A stretch of 38,831 bases of DNA from a virus (IMGVR_UViG_3300043787_000148:1-38831); one strand, 5' to 3'; counted from the stretch's first letter, positions 25,021 to 31,418 are shown. Notes: generated from the letters alone by a model not told the origin. Translations and numbers: made by a program.

Positions 25021-25297
25021 GCCGCTTCTCGCTCTGCAAAAACGCCCGGAGCGCGCCCTGGACCTTCCGGATGTCGGCCATCTCGTCGAACGAGAGCGCG
25101 GCGAGCTCCTCCGCGGTCATCTTCTCGATCTTCAGGTCATCGCCGAACTGCAGGATCTCGGCGCAGCCGAAGCACACCGCCATGTCGCCCTTCTTCGGCG
25201 GCGGAACGTCGCCTTCCAGCACCGAGGCGCTGTCGACCCCGTAGCCGCAATAGGGGCAGACGGTTTTAGCGAACCGGACGTGCGGGACGTCGCTCAT
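25013..25297 (-). CDS. Zinc-ribbon protein (94 aa)
   Basis: A 94-residue protein with CPYCGYG near the start and CFGCAE about 25 residues later, together a CxxC...CxxC zinc ribbon, then an acidic helical C-terminal half (KMTAEELAALSFDEM). ATG overlaps the upstream gene's stop (ATGA). It is the last gene of the leftward accessory operon and may bind nucleic acid or protein. Function not known. Confidence 0.65.
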   Translation of the reverse strand: MSDVPHVRFAKTVCPYCGYGVDSASVLEGDVPPPKKGDMAVCFGCAEILQFGDDLKIEKMTAEELAALSFDEMADIRKVQGALRAFLQSEKRPT

Positions 25298-25665
25298 GCC
25301 TTGACCGGGTGGTTGACGGCGATCGCCCGCTTGAGCATCTCGACGTGGCCGTCCTCGGCCTCCTCCCAGGTCGAGTAGCGTTGGCAGTCCTCGCCGCTCG
25401 CGCCAAGGTTGATCGTGAGCCCGTCGATCGTCGGCATGGGGCCCCTGAACACCAGCGTCTCGAACAGCAGCGGCGGCCCGTCGCCATACTGGTGGTCGAG
25501 GCCGAGGAACACGGTCGAGATGGCTGTGCCGCCCTCGAGCACGTTGAAGCGGACGACCCGGTCGGCGTCCTGCATCCATCGGCCCCAGATGAAGAGGTCG
25601 GGCTCTTCGACCGGCCGATGGCCGTCGAGGATGTAGCGACCGTTGGCCGGCCCGCGGGCGCTCAT
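25294..25665 (-). CDS. Conserved phage protein (123 aa), unknown function
   Basis: A 123-residue protein opening NGRYILDGHRPVEEPDL, then WGRWMQDADRVVRFN and TVFLGLDHQYGDGPPLLFE. I recognise this arrangement from many phages and prophages, where it is left as hypothetical. No catalytic motif visible. ATG overlaps the previous stop by four bases. It ends in a helix-rich tail. Real gene with high confidence; role open. Confidence 0.7.
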   Translation of the reverse strand: MSARGPANGRYILDGHRPVEEPDLFIWGRWMQDADRVVRFNVLEGGTAISTVFLGLDHQYGDGPPLLFETLVFRGPMPTIDGLTINLGASGEDCQRYSTWEEAEDGHVEMLKRAIAVNHPVKA

Positions 25666-26216
25666 GCGATGGCGATGTTGTTGCTGATCGCTGCAGCAAG
25701 GCTGCGACCCGCGGTGTTGAAGGCGAATACCGCACAGCTGATGTTGGTTCCGCTGTCGGCGGCGACCGTCGTATAGGTCACCGCAGCATTGGAGATGACG
25801 GTGCCGTTGCGCCGCCATTGGTACTGGTAACTGGTCGCCGAATAGAGCCAGGTCCCGGTGGTCGAGGTCAGCACGCTGCCGACCGTGGCGGTCCCGCTGA
25901 CCACCGGCGCAACGGTGTTGACCGGGACCAGGATCGTGCCGAGGGCGGCGCTGATCTGGGCCGCCATCACTGAGTTGGCGAGATTGCCGGCCTTGCCCTT
26001 GTTGACGATCAGGAGCGCCTCGTTGGTGAACGGGGTCTTGTTCGCGGCGGGCTTCAGCGCCGCCGGCGGGTTGGTGATGGTCAGATCGTGGGTGGTGACG
26101 TCGGTCCCGAGCGCGGCGACGATGGCGTTCAATTCCGCCGCCAGGGTGGGATATTTGGCGTTCTTCTTGCCGAGCAGGATGATGTCGTTCTGGAAGTTGT
26201 TGGCAAAGACGGTCAT
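25662..26216 (-). CDS. Phage protein with C-terminal Ig-like domain
   Basis: A 184-residue protein. The first 90 residues are helical (FANNFQNDIILLGKKNAKYP). From about 100 an Ig-like domain follows (PVVSGTATVGSVLTSTTGTW, then SYQYQWRRNGTVI and GTNISCAVFAFN), a fold phages place on exposed virion surfaces to bind carbohydrates. ATG at 26216 used. Coupled with both neighbours by ATGA overlaps. It may be a capsid or tail decoration despite its distance from the late operon. Confidence 0.7.
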   Translation of the reverse strand: MTVFANNFQNDIILLGKKNAKYPTLAAELNAIVAALGTDVTTHDLTITNPPAALKPAANKTPFTNEALLIVNKGKAGNLANSVMAAQISAALGTILVPVNTVAPVVSGTATVGSVLTSTTGTWLYSATSYQYQWRRNGTVISNAAVTYTTVAADSGTNISCAVFAFNTAGRSLAAAISNNIAIA

Positions 26217-26653
26217 GGGCCTTCTCCTTCTTGGCTGTCGAGCCACTTCAACGTCAGGGTGGCGGGGGTCAAGGGCTTGACCTCGAGCGCGGCGTGCTCG
26301 CGCGGGCCGAAGCCCCGCCGGCGGCCGGCGTCGGAGCGCAAGAACTCCTTGGCGGCGTAATAGCGGTTCTGGAAGCTCGCCTGGTCGCGCAGCGCGGTGA
26401 ACAGGACGTCGACCGCCGCGTCGACCCCCTGGGCGAGGGTCTCCTCGATCGCGCGCTTAAGCGCCGGGATGGCGTAGACGTAGGTGCGGAGCCGCTCCGG
26501 GTCGACGTCGAGCTCCTTCGCCGCCGCGGTGACGTTGCCGTCATGGGCCATCAGGATCTCGCGGACCTCCTCCTGGTCGAGGTTCGGCGCATCAGAATAT
26601 TCTGAGTTTTTTGATTTTTTTGATTTTTCTGCTTCCCGATGTTCAGAAATCAT
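26213..26653 (-). CDS. HTH protein, terminase small subunit-like (copy A)
   Basis: A 146-residue protein. After a Lys/Glu-rich start comes a helix-turn-helix (about 40-60: HDGNVTAAAKELDVDPERLR), then a helical oligomerisation region (ALKRAIEETLAQGVDAAVD), then RRRGFG and PATLTLKW. This arrangement fits small terminase subunits that recognise packaging sites. A paralogue with the same order lies at 34552-34917. It is 1.2 kb from the large subunit, on the other strand. A regulator is the main alternative. Confidence 0.55.
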   Translation of the reverse strand: MISEHREAEKSKKSKNSEYSDAPNLDQEEVREILMAHDGNVTAAAKELDVDPERLRTYVYAIPALKRAIEETLAQGVDAAVDVLFTALRDQASFQNRYYAAKEFLRSDAGRRRGFGPREHAALEVKPLTPATLTLKWLDSQEGEGP

Positions 26654-26919
26654 ACCCAGCTCTCCACGATCTGCGGCTCGTCCAGCGGATCGCGCATCAG
26701 TTTGAGCAGGCCCGCCTTCCACAACGTCTCGCGCATGTCCTCGAGATCGCCGGTCATGATGTCGCCGGTCGGGACCGGGCCGTCGGCGCCGACTTCGAAC
26801 CGGCGGGCGATGAAGCCGTCAGGGTGGTCTTTCGGCTTGTCGTAGATGGTCCAGATGGTGAGGAGGCCGCGGTGGGCCGCCCCCTGCTGGGTGTCGAAGA
26901 CCTCGAACTCATCCATCAT
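26650..26919 (-). CDS. Conserved small phage protein (89 aa)
   Basis: An 89-residue acidic alpha/beta protein (EFEVFDTQQGAAHRGLLTIW, then DKPKDHPDGFIARRFEV). Two ATGs lie in tandem at the start (MMDEF); either could be used. The start overlaps the end of the 53-residue membrane gene, and its stop overlaps the next ATG. This type of protein is widespread in phages of this host group; function unknown. Confidence 0.65.
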   Translation of the reverse strand: MMDEFEVFDTQQGAAHRGLLTIWTIYDKPKDHPDGFIARRFEVGADGPVPTGDIMTGDLEDMRETLWKAGLLKLMRDPLDEPQIVESWV

Positions 26920-27070
26920 GGGCCACCAGCCAGAGGCCCCGGGCGACGAAAAAGGCCCCGGGGACGAAGAGGACGAACCAGCCGATCAAGTTGTGGGTCA
27001 TCCGCCAGGTGAGGAGCGCGAGGAACAGGATGAAGACCCCTTGAAAGATCTCGCCCGTCCCTCGCGGCAT
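26909..27070 (-). CDS. Small membrane protein (53 aa)
   Basis: A 53-residue protein with two hydrophobic stretches (about 9-22, FQGVFILFLALLTW, and 29-49, IGWFVLFVPGAFFVARGLW). Begins five bases after the PEP-CTERM stop and overlaps the next gene by eleven bases. No clear Shine-Dalgarno, so it may depend on translation from the upstream gene. Could be a small membrane effector. Confidence 0.55.
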   Translation of the reverse strand: MPRGTGEIFQGVFILFLALLTWRMTHNLIGWFVLFVPGAFFVARGLWLVAHDG

Positions 27071-27075
27071 TGTTT

Positions 27076-27636
27076 TTAGACCGCGTAGCGGGCCGGCCGG
27101 CGCTTCCAGCCCAGGGCGCCCAAGAGGGAGAAGCCGGCGAGCGCCATCGCCCAGGTCGGGGCCTCCGGCACCGTCGCCGTCGCCGTCCCGTCAATGGCGA
27201 TGTGGATCGGCGATGCTCCGCTGAAGCCCGAGATCTCGGCGAAGTAATCGCCGGCGGCGAGCCCCTTCGGCAGGACGGTGGCTTCCTGGCCGCCGACGAC
27301 GTCGGCGATCGGCGAGCTCTCGATCAGCGCGCCCGCCGGGATGAACGGCGGGGTCGAGCCGGTCGACGTCCAGTCGTTGAGGCTGAGCGAGCCGAGAGTG
27401 ACCCGCTCAGAGCCGGTGGCGCTGTCGCTCATCGACAACGTCACGGTCTCATCGACCGGGATGTTGAACTCGAAGAACTGGGCGAAAGCCGCGCCTGAGC
27501 CCGGCGTCTGCTCGGCCGGCAGCGGCAGGCTTTCGTTAAGGATGCTACCGATATCCTCGACCGTCACCACGACCGCGTGGGCGGGGCCGGCGGCGATCGC
27601 GGCGATCGCGGTCGCCAGCAGCAGTTTTTTCAACAT
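27076..27636 (-). CDS. PEP-CTERM surface protein carried by the phage
   Basis: A 186-residue exported protein. Residues 1-21 are a signal peptide (KKLLLATAIAAIAAGPAHA). The mature part is acidic and beta-rich (FAQFFEFNIPVDETVTLSMS), like many small PEP-CTERM proteins. The C-terminus is a complete sorting signal: VPEAP (156-160), a hydrophobic helix to about 177 and KRR at 178-180. In hosts with exosortase, such tails are cut and the protein is placed on the surface or in exopolysaccharide. AAAGGGTGA precedes the ATG. It looks like a moron gene changing the lysogen's surface. Confidence 0.8.
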   Translation of the reverse strand: MLKKLLLATAIAAIAAGPAHAVVVTVEDIGSILNESLPLPAEQTPGSGAAFAQFFEFNIPVDETVTLSMSDSATGSERVTLGSLSLNDWTSTGSTPPFIPAGALIESSPIADVVGGQEATVLPKGLAAGDYFAEISGFSGASPIHIAIDGTATATVPEAPTWAMALAGFSLLGALGWKRRPARYAV

Positions 27637-27683
27637 GAAGTCACCCTTTCAAACACCCTCGGGCCAATCCCGATGGGATCTCA

Positions 27684-27899
27684 TCAATCGTCGTCAAAGT
27701 TCATCAGGCCCCACCACTCTCTCTGGCAGGCGACGCAGAATTTTGCCGCATGGCCGTCAGTGGTCCACATCATCAAGGGCACGTCGTCGTCTCTGAACGC
27801 GGCCGAGCAGTAGGAGCAGAGCGGGCTCACCACGCTGTCCGGGCGCCCCCAGATCACCTTCTTCCAGTCGAAGCCCGGTTTCGGCGCAAGCGTCGTCAT
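27684..27899 (-). CDS. Small CxxC...CxxC zinc-finger protein (71 aa)
   Basis: A 71-residue protein with CSYCSAAF and, about 25 residues later, CVACQREWWG, a four-cysteine metal site. ATG at 27899 overlaps the upstream stop by one base. A common type of phage small protein of unknown function, separated from the PEP-CTERM gene by 47 bases. Confidence 0.6.
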   Translation of the reverse strand: MTTLAPKPGFDWKKVIWGRPDSVVSPLCSYCSAAFRDDDVPLMMWTTDGHAAKFCVACQREWWGLMNFDDD

Positions 27900-28588
27900 C
27901 AGACTGCCCCCGCCGGCATGAACTTCATCGCCGCCAGGTGCATCCGGCCGAGGTCGTGGATCGCCTCGGGCCCGTCCTTTTTCGCCTCCGCGAACAAGAG
28001 CGGATAGCCGCTCTCGATCGAGGCCATGACCTCGCCCCGGGTGGCGCCCCGGCCTTCGGCCCACCAATCGATGCGGTCGGGCGCGCCAAGCCGGATCAGC
28101 CAGCCGCCGCCGTCATAGCCCGGCGAGCCCATCATCACCGCCTCACGGGTCTCGTAGAGCGCCATGCAGCCGGGGTTGCGCCTGATCATCGTCCCGCCGG
28201 GCGACCCAGCCTCGGGATCGAGCCCCTTCTGGTTGCGCTTCTCCCTCGGGTTGATCAGGAACGGGCAGGCCCTGGCGGCGTATTCGGCGCAGTCGCGGTG
28301 GCAGGCCGGCTCCGAGGTGGTGCGGTTGATCACGCACATCGGCCCGATCACGTAGATCTTGTGGGTCCCGGTCGGCTCGCCGCAGAGCCAGCACAACCCG
28401 CGCTTGAACGCCAGGTAGCGAAAGCCCTGGTCGGCGTAGCGGAAATCGGGCTTGTCGCTTTCGCGCGGCAATTGGGCGGGCTTGCCGGCCTTGGTGAACC
28501 ACATGACGAAGCGGGGCACCGGATAGCCGCGCTCGTCCCGCGCCAGGCGCTTGATCCGGTCCGGCATCTCAGGCAGGCTAACGGGCAC
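27899..28588 (-). CDS. Cysteine-rich phage protein (229 aa), unknown function
   Basis: A 229-residue protein starting at GTG with GAGGGGG six bases upstream. Residues about 66-110 contain CWLCGEPTG, then CVINRTTSEPACHRDC and ARACPFLIN, enough Cys/His for one or two metal sites. The remainder is mixed alpha/beta with many conserved-looking Gly and Trp (GSPGYDGGGWLIRLG). I know this family only as a conserved phage protein. It overlaps its upstream neighbour by eleven bases. A nucleic-acid-binding role would fit the metal sites but is not shown. Confidence 0.65.
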   Translation of the reverse strand: MPVSLPEMPDRIKRLARDERGYPVPRFVMWFTKAGKPAQLPRESDKPDFRYADQGFRYLAFKRGLCWLCGEPTGTHKIYVIGPMCVINRTTSEPACHRDCAEYAARACPFLINPREKRNQKGLDPEAGSPGGTMIRRNPGCMALYETREAVMMGSPGYDGGGWLIRLGAPDRIDWWAEGRGATRGEVMASIESGYPLLFAEAKKDGPEAIHDLGRMHLAAMKFMPAGAV

Positions 28589-28766
28589 GTTTTTCCCCCT
28601 CGATGATCGCTCGCGCGCGCCGTGTCGTCACCACGATCGTCGCCGAGCCGATCGCCAGCGACGCATTGAGCTGGTCGTAGAGGTGCATCGCCTCGTAAAC
28701 CTCGGTGCATTGCACCCGGATGGTCACCCGGGTCCCGTCGCGCTCAACTTCCGCCGTCTTGGCCAT
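28578..28766 (-). CDS. Small phage protein (62 aa)
   Basis: A 62-residue basic alpha/beta protein (RDGTRVTIRVQCTEVYEAM, then ASLAIGSATIVVTTRRARA). ATG with GAGGAGG six bases upstream, a strong ribosome site inside the end of the previous gene. Short and unrecognised; may bind nucleic acid given its basic end (IIEGEKRAR). Confidence 0.6.
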   Translation of the reverse strand: MAKTAEVERDGTRVTIRVQCTEVYEAMHLYDQLNASLAIGSATIVVTTRRARAIIEGEKRAR

Positions 28767-29121
28767 TTTTGGCCTCCTCAACAGCGGCCGCCGCCTCCCA
28801 CTGGCGAAAGCCCTCGAGCACCTCGAGCCCGACCAGGTTGGTCGCGCCGGCGAGGGCAAAATAGGTCCCCACCGCCGCCGCAAACCCGGACAGCGCCACC
28901 CCGTCGACGGTGACGAAGGCGATCGCCAGCCCGGCGATCTTCTTGTCCAAGACGCGCCGCCTGAGATCGTCGGCCAAGGTCGTGATCTCGCCCGAAATGC
29001 GGCCCTCGGCGGCGTATTTGGCCGCCCCGGCCGCCTTCAGCTCGTTAACCGCGGTCTTCAGCCGCACGTCGAACGAATGCAGCTGCCCCCGGGTCCAGTC
29101 GCGGAACTCGCTTTCGTTCAT
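28744..29121 (-). CDS. Helical protein with a membrane segment (125 aa)
   Basis: A 125-residue protein: charged helical first half (FRDWTRGQLHSFDVRLKTAV), a hydrophobic patch at about 65-95 (AGLAIAFVTVDGVALSGF then AVGTYFALAG), and a charged end. Suggests a membrane-attached small protein. It overlaps the next gene by 23 bases. No family recognised. Confidence 0.55.
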   Translation of the reverse strand: MNESEFRDWTRGQLHSFDVRLKTAVNELKAAGAAKYAAEGRISGEITTLADDLRRRVLDKKIAGLAIAFVTVDGVALSGFAAAVGTYFALAGATNLVGLEVLEGFRQWEAAAAVEEAKNGQDGGS

Positions 29122-29137
29122 TCTGACCTCGGCTCGT

Positions 29138-29377
29138 TCATTTGCGCCGCCTTTTGGCCCGCCGTTCGGCCTTCATCTCGCGGATGAGCCGGTCGACGTC
29201 GCTCTTCTTCACCATGACCGTGATGTAGGCCGGCATCGGCCCCTGGAAGTCATTCATCCGCCAGAACCGCTCGAGCAACTCGCCCTCGATCCGGCCAGTC
29301 CGGCACATTTCCGCAAATTCAGCGTCGGTGACGGAGCGCCCCCACGGGGTGTTCGGCGAGATGGCGAACTCCGTCAT
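29138..29377 (-). CDS. Small basic phage protein (79 aa)
   Basis: A 79-residue protein with a very basic tail (EMKAERRAKRRRK) that could bind nucleic acid, after a helix-rich body (DAEFAEMCRTGRIEGELLER). ATG overlaps the previous stop (ATGA). Function unknown. Confidence 0.55.
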   Translation of the reverse strand: MTEFAISPNTPWGRSVTDAEFAEMCRTGRIEGELLERFWRMNDFQGPMPAYITVMVKKSDVDRLIREMKAERRAKRRRK

Positions 29378-29556
29378 CGCACCCGCCTATGCTCCCGCCG
29401 GACAGTGGCCAACGCCTTCTTCGACGCCTCGATGAACGCCTCAAGCAGCTTCCGCACCTCTTCGGTCTCGCAATCAGGCAGCACCTTCGGGACGGTCTCC
29501 AGCACCCGCTCGAGATCCTCCTCGATCAGCTCCAGCCACTCGGCCTCACCGCTCAT
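29374..29556 (-). CDS. Acidic helical small protein (60 aa)
   Basis: A 60-residue helical protein, acidic in front (EAEWLELIEEDLERVLETV) and basic at the end (VRREHRRVR). ATG overlaps the stop of the Acb2/Tad1-like gene by four bases, so the two are co-translated. No known family. Could be a partner of its neighbour. Confidence 0.5.
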   Translation of the reverse strand: MSGEAEWLELIEEDLERVLETVPKVLPDCETEEVRKLLEAFIEASKKALATVRREHRRVR

Positions 29557-29777
29557 GGCTCGTCCCGCCAGGTCTGGGCCTTGACCGCCCACATCTGCGC
29601 ACCCTGGGCCTCGGTGATGGCGATCGACCACAGCCGCGCCTTCTCGCCAGTCGTCCTCGCCCGCTCCTCAGCGCAAAAGTCGATGATCTCGGCAAAAAGC
29701 TCCTTCAGCTGCTTGACCCCAGGATCGCCGCTCGGGTTGAACCCCAGCCCCACCGCCTTCTCGCCATAAGTCGCCAT
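29553..29777 (-). CDS. Acb2/Tad1-like signal-molecule sponge (anti-CBASS / anti-Thoeris candidate)
   Basis: A 74-residue helical-hairpin protein. It reads VGLGFNPSGD, then VKQLKELFAEIIDF, then a second helix ending AQMWAVKAQTW. The FNPSG opening and MWAVKAxT ending are what I associate with the Acb2/Tad1 hairpin family, which binds cyclic nucleotides or cyclic-ADP-ribose signals and so blocks CBASS or Thoeris defence. ATG at 29777 is chosen for GAGGG just upstream; an ATG at 29795 is possible. Only homology search or structure can settle the specificity. Confidence 0.7.
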   Translation of the reverse strand: MATYGEKAVGLGFNPSGDPGVKQLKELFAEIIDFCAEERARTTGEKARLWSIAITEAQGAQMWAVKAQTWRDEP

Positions 29778-29784
29778 TTTTCCC

Positions 29785-29988
29785 TCACCGCTCATGGTCG
29801 AAGTCCCCATTCCGAGCCCGCGCCGCCAGGTCCTTGTGCCCGGCCGCCTCAAGATCCCTCACCAGCCTGATGTCCGGGAAGACGTGCGGCGAACTCAAGT
29901 CGCCGTATTCCCCGTCCTTGGCCTTGGCCGCCATCTCCTTCAGCCCCCGCTCCTCCAAAACCCGGATCAACTCCTGCTTGGCGTTCAT
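29785..29988 (-). CDS. Small protein made of two tandem repeats (67 aa)
   Basis: A 67-residue protein in which ELIRVLEERGLKEMAAKAKD is repeated about 38 residues later as RLVRDLEAAGHKDLAARARN, each followed by a G-D/E-Y/F-D type end. Two helical repeats probably pack as a small bundle. ATG overlaps the upstream stop by four bases. It is a neighbour of the Acb2/Tad1-like gene. Function unknown. Confidence 0.6.
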   Translation of the reverse strand: MNAKQELIRVLEERGLKEMAAKAKDGEYGDLSSPHVFPDIRLVRDLEAAGHKDLAARARNGDFDHER

Positions 29989-30377
29989 CGCTCGCGCGCC
30001 AATCGCTCAACCGCATCAGGGAAAGTCAGCCCCTCAGCCTTCATCAGCGCCGCAATCGGATCCTCCCCCGCAGCCTTCCGCCGAAAATACGCCGCACGAC
30101 TGATCTTCAAAGCCTTCCACGGCTCCCCCAACCCTGGCCGACCTCCCTTCCGAGGGGCCAAGGGGGCCACGTTCGAGGCGGCCAACACCCGCCCCTCCAG
30201 CCGCACAGCCGAAGGGGCGGGCTCGGAGGACGCGGAAGGCGAACCGACGAAGCAACCCTCCACTCCCGGCCGGCCAGCCGGCCCCCGATCCGCAAACAGC
30301 GCCCGACGCCCCAACCCCTGGATCTGACCAAGCCTCGCCCCATGCCGAGGATCATGCGCCTTAAACTGGTCCACCAT
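29985..30377 (-). CDS. Small protein with a C-terminal DNA-binding-like segment (130 aa)
   Basis: A 130-residue protein. The C-terminal part reads WKALKISRAAYFRRKAAGED, then ALMKAEGLTFPDAVERL, which resembles a HTH-like nucleic-acid-binding helix pair; the middle is low-complexity and basic. ATG at 30377 is used; an in-frame TTG 57 bases upstream is possible, but it would place the start within the four GAGAC repeats. First gene of the leftward accessory operon, just downstream of those repeats, so it may regulate the operon. Confidence 0.5.
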   Translation of the reverse strand: MVDQFKAHDPRHGARLGQIQGLGRRALFADRGPAGRPGVEGCFVGSPSASSEPAPSAVRLEGRVLAASNVAPLAPRKGGRPGLGEPWKALKISRAAYFRRKAAGEDPIAALMKAEGLTFPDAVERLARER

Positions 30378-30384
30378 CCGTTCC

Positions 30385-30432
30385 GTCTCACCCACTCTCA
30401 GTCTCAGGTTTAGTCTCGACCCCTTTAGTCTC
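30385..30432 (-). repeat. Four spaced GAGAC repeats upstream of the accessory operon
   Basis: On the minus strand, GAGAC occurs at 30432-30428, 30417-30413, 30405-30401 and 30389-30385, the first two within the longer word GAGACTAAA. Spacing is 15, 12 and 16 bases, close to one DNA turn or one and a half. They lie just before the first gene of the leftward operon and beside the parS site, so an operator or iteron role is likely. Confidence 0.6.
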
Positions 30433-30461
30433 AATTGTCAATCCGGTATATGTAGAACGGT

Positions 30462-30477
30462 TGTTTCACGTGAAACA
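30462..30477. promoter_or_regulatory. parS: Perfect parS (ParB-binding) site
   Basis: TGTTTCACGTGAAACA is a perfect 16-base palindrome and identical to the consensus chromosomal parS centromere bound by ParB. It lies in the control region beside the GAGAC repeats. No parA or parB is seen in the window, so any ParB would come from the host or from outside the window. Confidence 0.75.
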
Positions 30478-30951
30478 TTCCGGGGGCCACACAGCGGGAA
30501 GAGCCTCCCGGGCCCGGTCCAGCCGAGGCCGCCGGGGCGGGGGGGCCGATCGCCGATCGCTGGCCAGAAAAAAGGGCATCTCCTCACCATGGCAGGACAC
30601 TAACGCCAATAGCCATGGCGTCAACATGCGCGCTAAGCGATTGATATCATTGCGCAATTGCTATGGACGAGGCGCTACGCTCGAGCTATCCACCTGGCCA
30701 TTCCACCCGCATGCTCACGATCCTGGCGAACGTTCGCGCCTTCGTTCGTGAGGATTAGCGGCGTTCGCGCGCGGATTGAAACGCCGTCGCAAGTTGGCGG
30801 GCGACCCCGCGAACTTTGGCGCAGAGGCCGCAAGGCGGGTTTGGTTTGGGCTGCTTTGGTGAGACTGAATGATGTCGTATTGGCACGCCAATTGGTCGCT
30901 TTAGGCCTTGGGAAGGCCAAGCTTGGCGTTTCATGGGGCTAGCAACCTGGA
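30478..30951. other. Gene-poor control stretch
   Basis: No convincing gene: three short open frames exist on both strands but have no ribosome site and no protein-like composition. It contains the perfect palindrome GCGAACGTTCGC at 30726-30737, with further CGTTCG half-sites at 30743 and 30762, and a small inverted repeat (ACGCCA 30603-30608 / TGGCGT 30616-30621). An origin, packaging site or operator array would all fit. Confidence 0.4.
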
Positions 30952-31266
30952 TTAGGCGGCCGCGGGCGGTTCGGGCGGCTCTTGCTGCGCCGATGTCTCA
31001 AGAGTTGATGGTTTGAGGCCAGCGGGCGGCCATTGCGCCAAGTGAGACTGAAGCTTGCGCGCTTCGGGCGAGTTGGCGGCCGCGACTTCAATCTCGGCTT
31101 TCGTGAGCGCATTGGCCACGATTGACCATCGTTTGGCCTCTTCGGCCGTAATCCAGCCTTTGGCGCCCTCTTCGGCCTTTTCGGCGCATCGGCGCAACAG
31201 GATCGCGATTAACGCCTCCGGCTCATTAAGGCTGAAATTGAGGTTCAGCTGATCTTTCAATGGCAT
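30952..31266 (-). CDS. Small helical protein from a leaderless strong promoter (104 aa)
   Basis: A 104-residue protein: NEPEALIAILLRRCAEKAEE, then WITAEEAKRWSIVANALTKA, then a Pro/Glu/Ala-rich tail. No clear HTH. Its promoter is near consensus and would place the mRNA start on the ATG, as for phage repressor genes such as lambda cI from PRM. Together with its divergent layout against the operator-controlled gene at 31419, it may be an immunity-region regulator, but the sequence itself shows no DNA-binding motif. Confidence 0.65.
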   Translation of the reverse strand: MPLKDQLNLNFSLNEPEALIAILLRRCAEKAEEGAKGWITAEEAKRWSIVANALTKAEIEVAAANSPEARKLQSHLAQWPPAGLKPSTLETSAQQEPPEPPAAA

Positions 31267-31272
31267 AGGCGG

Positions 31273-31300
31273 ATTATACGCCTTGCCTCTGAGCCGTCAA
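31273..31300 (-). promoter_or_regulatory. Near-consensus sigma70 promoter, leaderless
   Basis: On the minus strand TTGACG (31300-31295), a 16-base spacer and a perfect TATAAT (31278-31273). Only six bases separate the -10 box from the ATG at 31266, so transcription should begin at or next to the start codon. This is the best promoter seen in the window. Confidence 0.8.
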
Positions 31301-31317
31301 TCTCAATCTCATAAAAA

Positions 31318-31397
31318 GGACATTTTGCCCTAAGATTGCGCTTGACATTAGGGCATTATGTCCTTATCTCCGGACTTCCCATTAGGGCATTATGCCC
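31318..31397. promoter_or_regulatory. Three operators (O1-O3) over the promoter of the gp88-like gene
   Basis: 13-base near-palindromes: O1 at 31318-31330 (reverse strand GGGCAAAATGTCC), O2 at 31351-31363 (GGGCATTATGTCC), O3 at 31385-31397 (GGGCATTATGCCC). Centres are 33 and 34 bases apart. O2 lies exactly between a TTGACA (31342-31347) and a candidate -10 (TATCTC, 31365-31370), so a bound protein would block RNA polymerase. The same sites occur at 33247-33294. Confidence 0.75.
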
Positions 31398-31418
31398 GAA
31401 CGGCCGGAGATCAAGAAC

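Noticed and set aside
30461-30751. Plus-strand frame starting inside the parS palindrome (MFHVKHSGG)
   Set aside because: The start is created by the parS palindrome itself; no ribosome site and no protein-like sequence follow.
30658-30942. Frames on both strands in the gene-poor stretch (also 30675-30920)
   Set aside because: No ribosome site, Arg/Pro-rich composition, and they overlap each other; likely noise.
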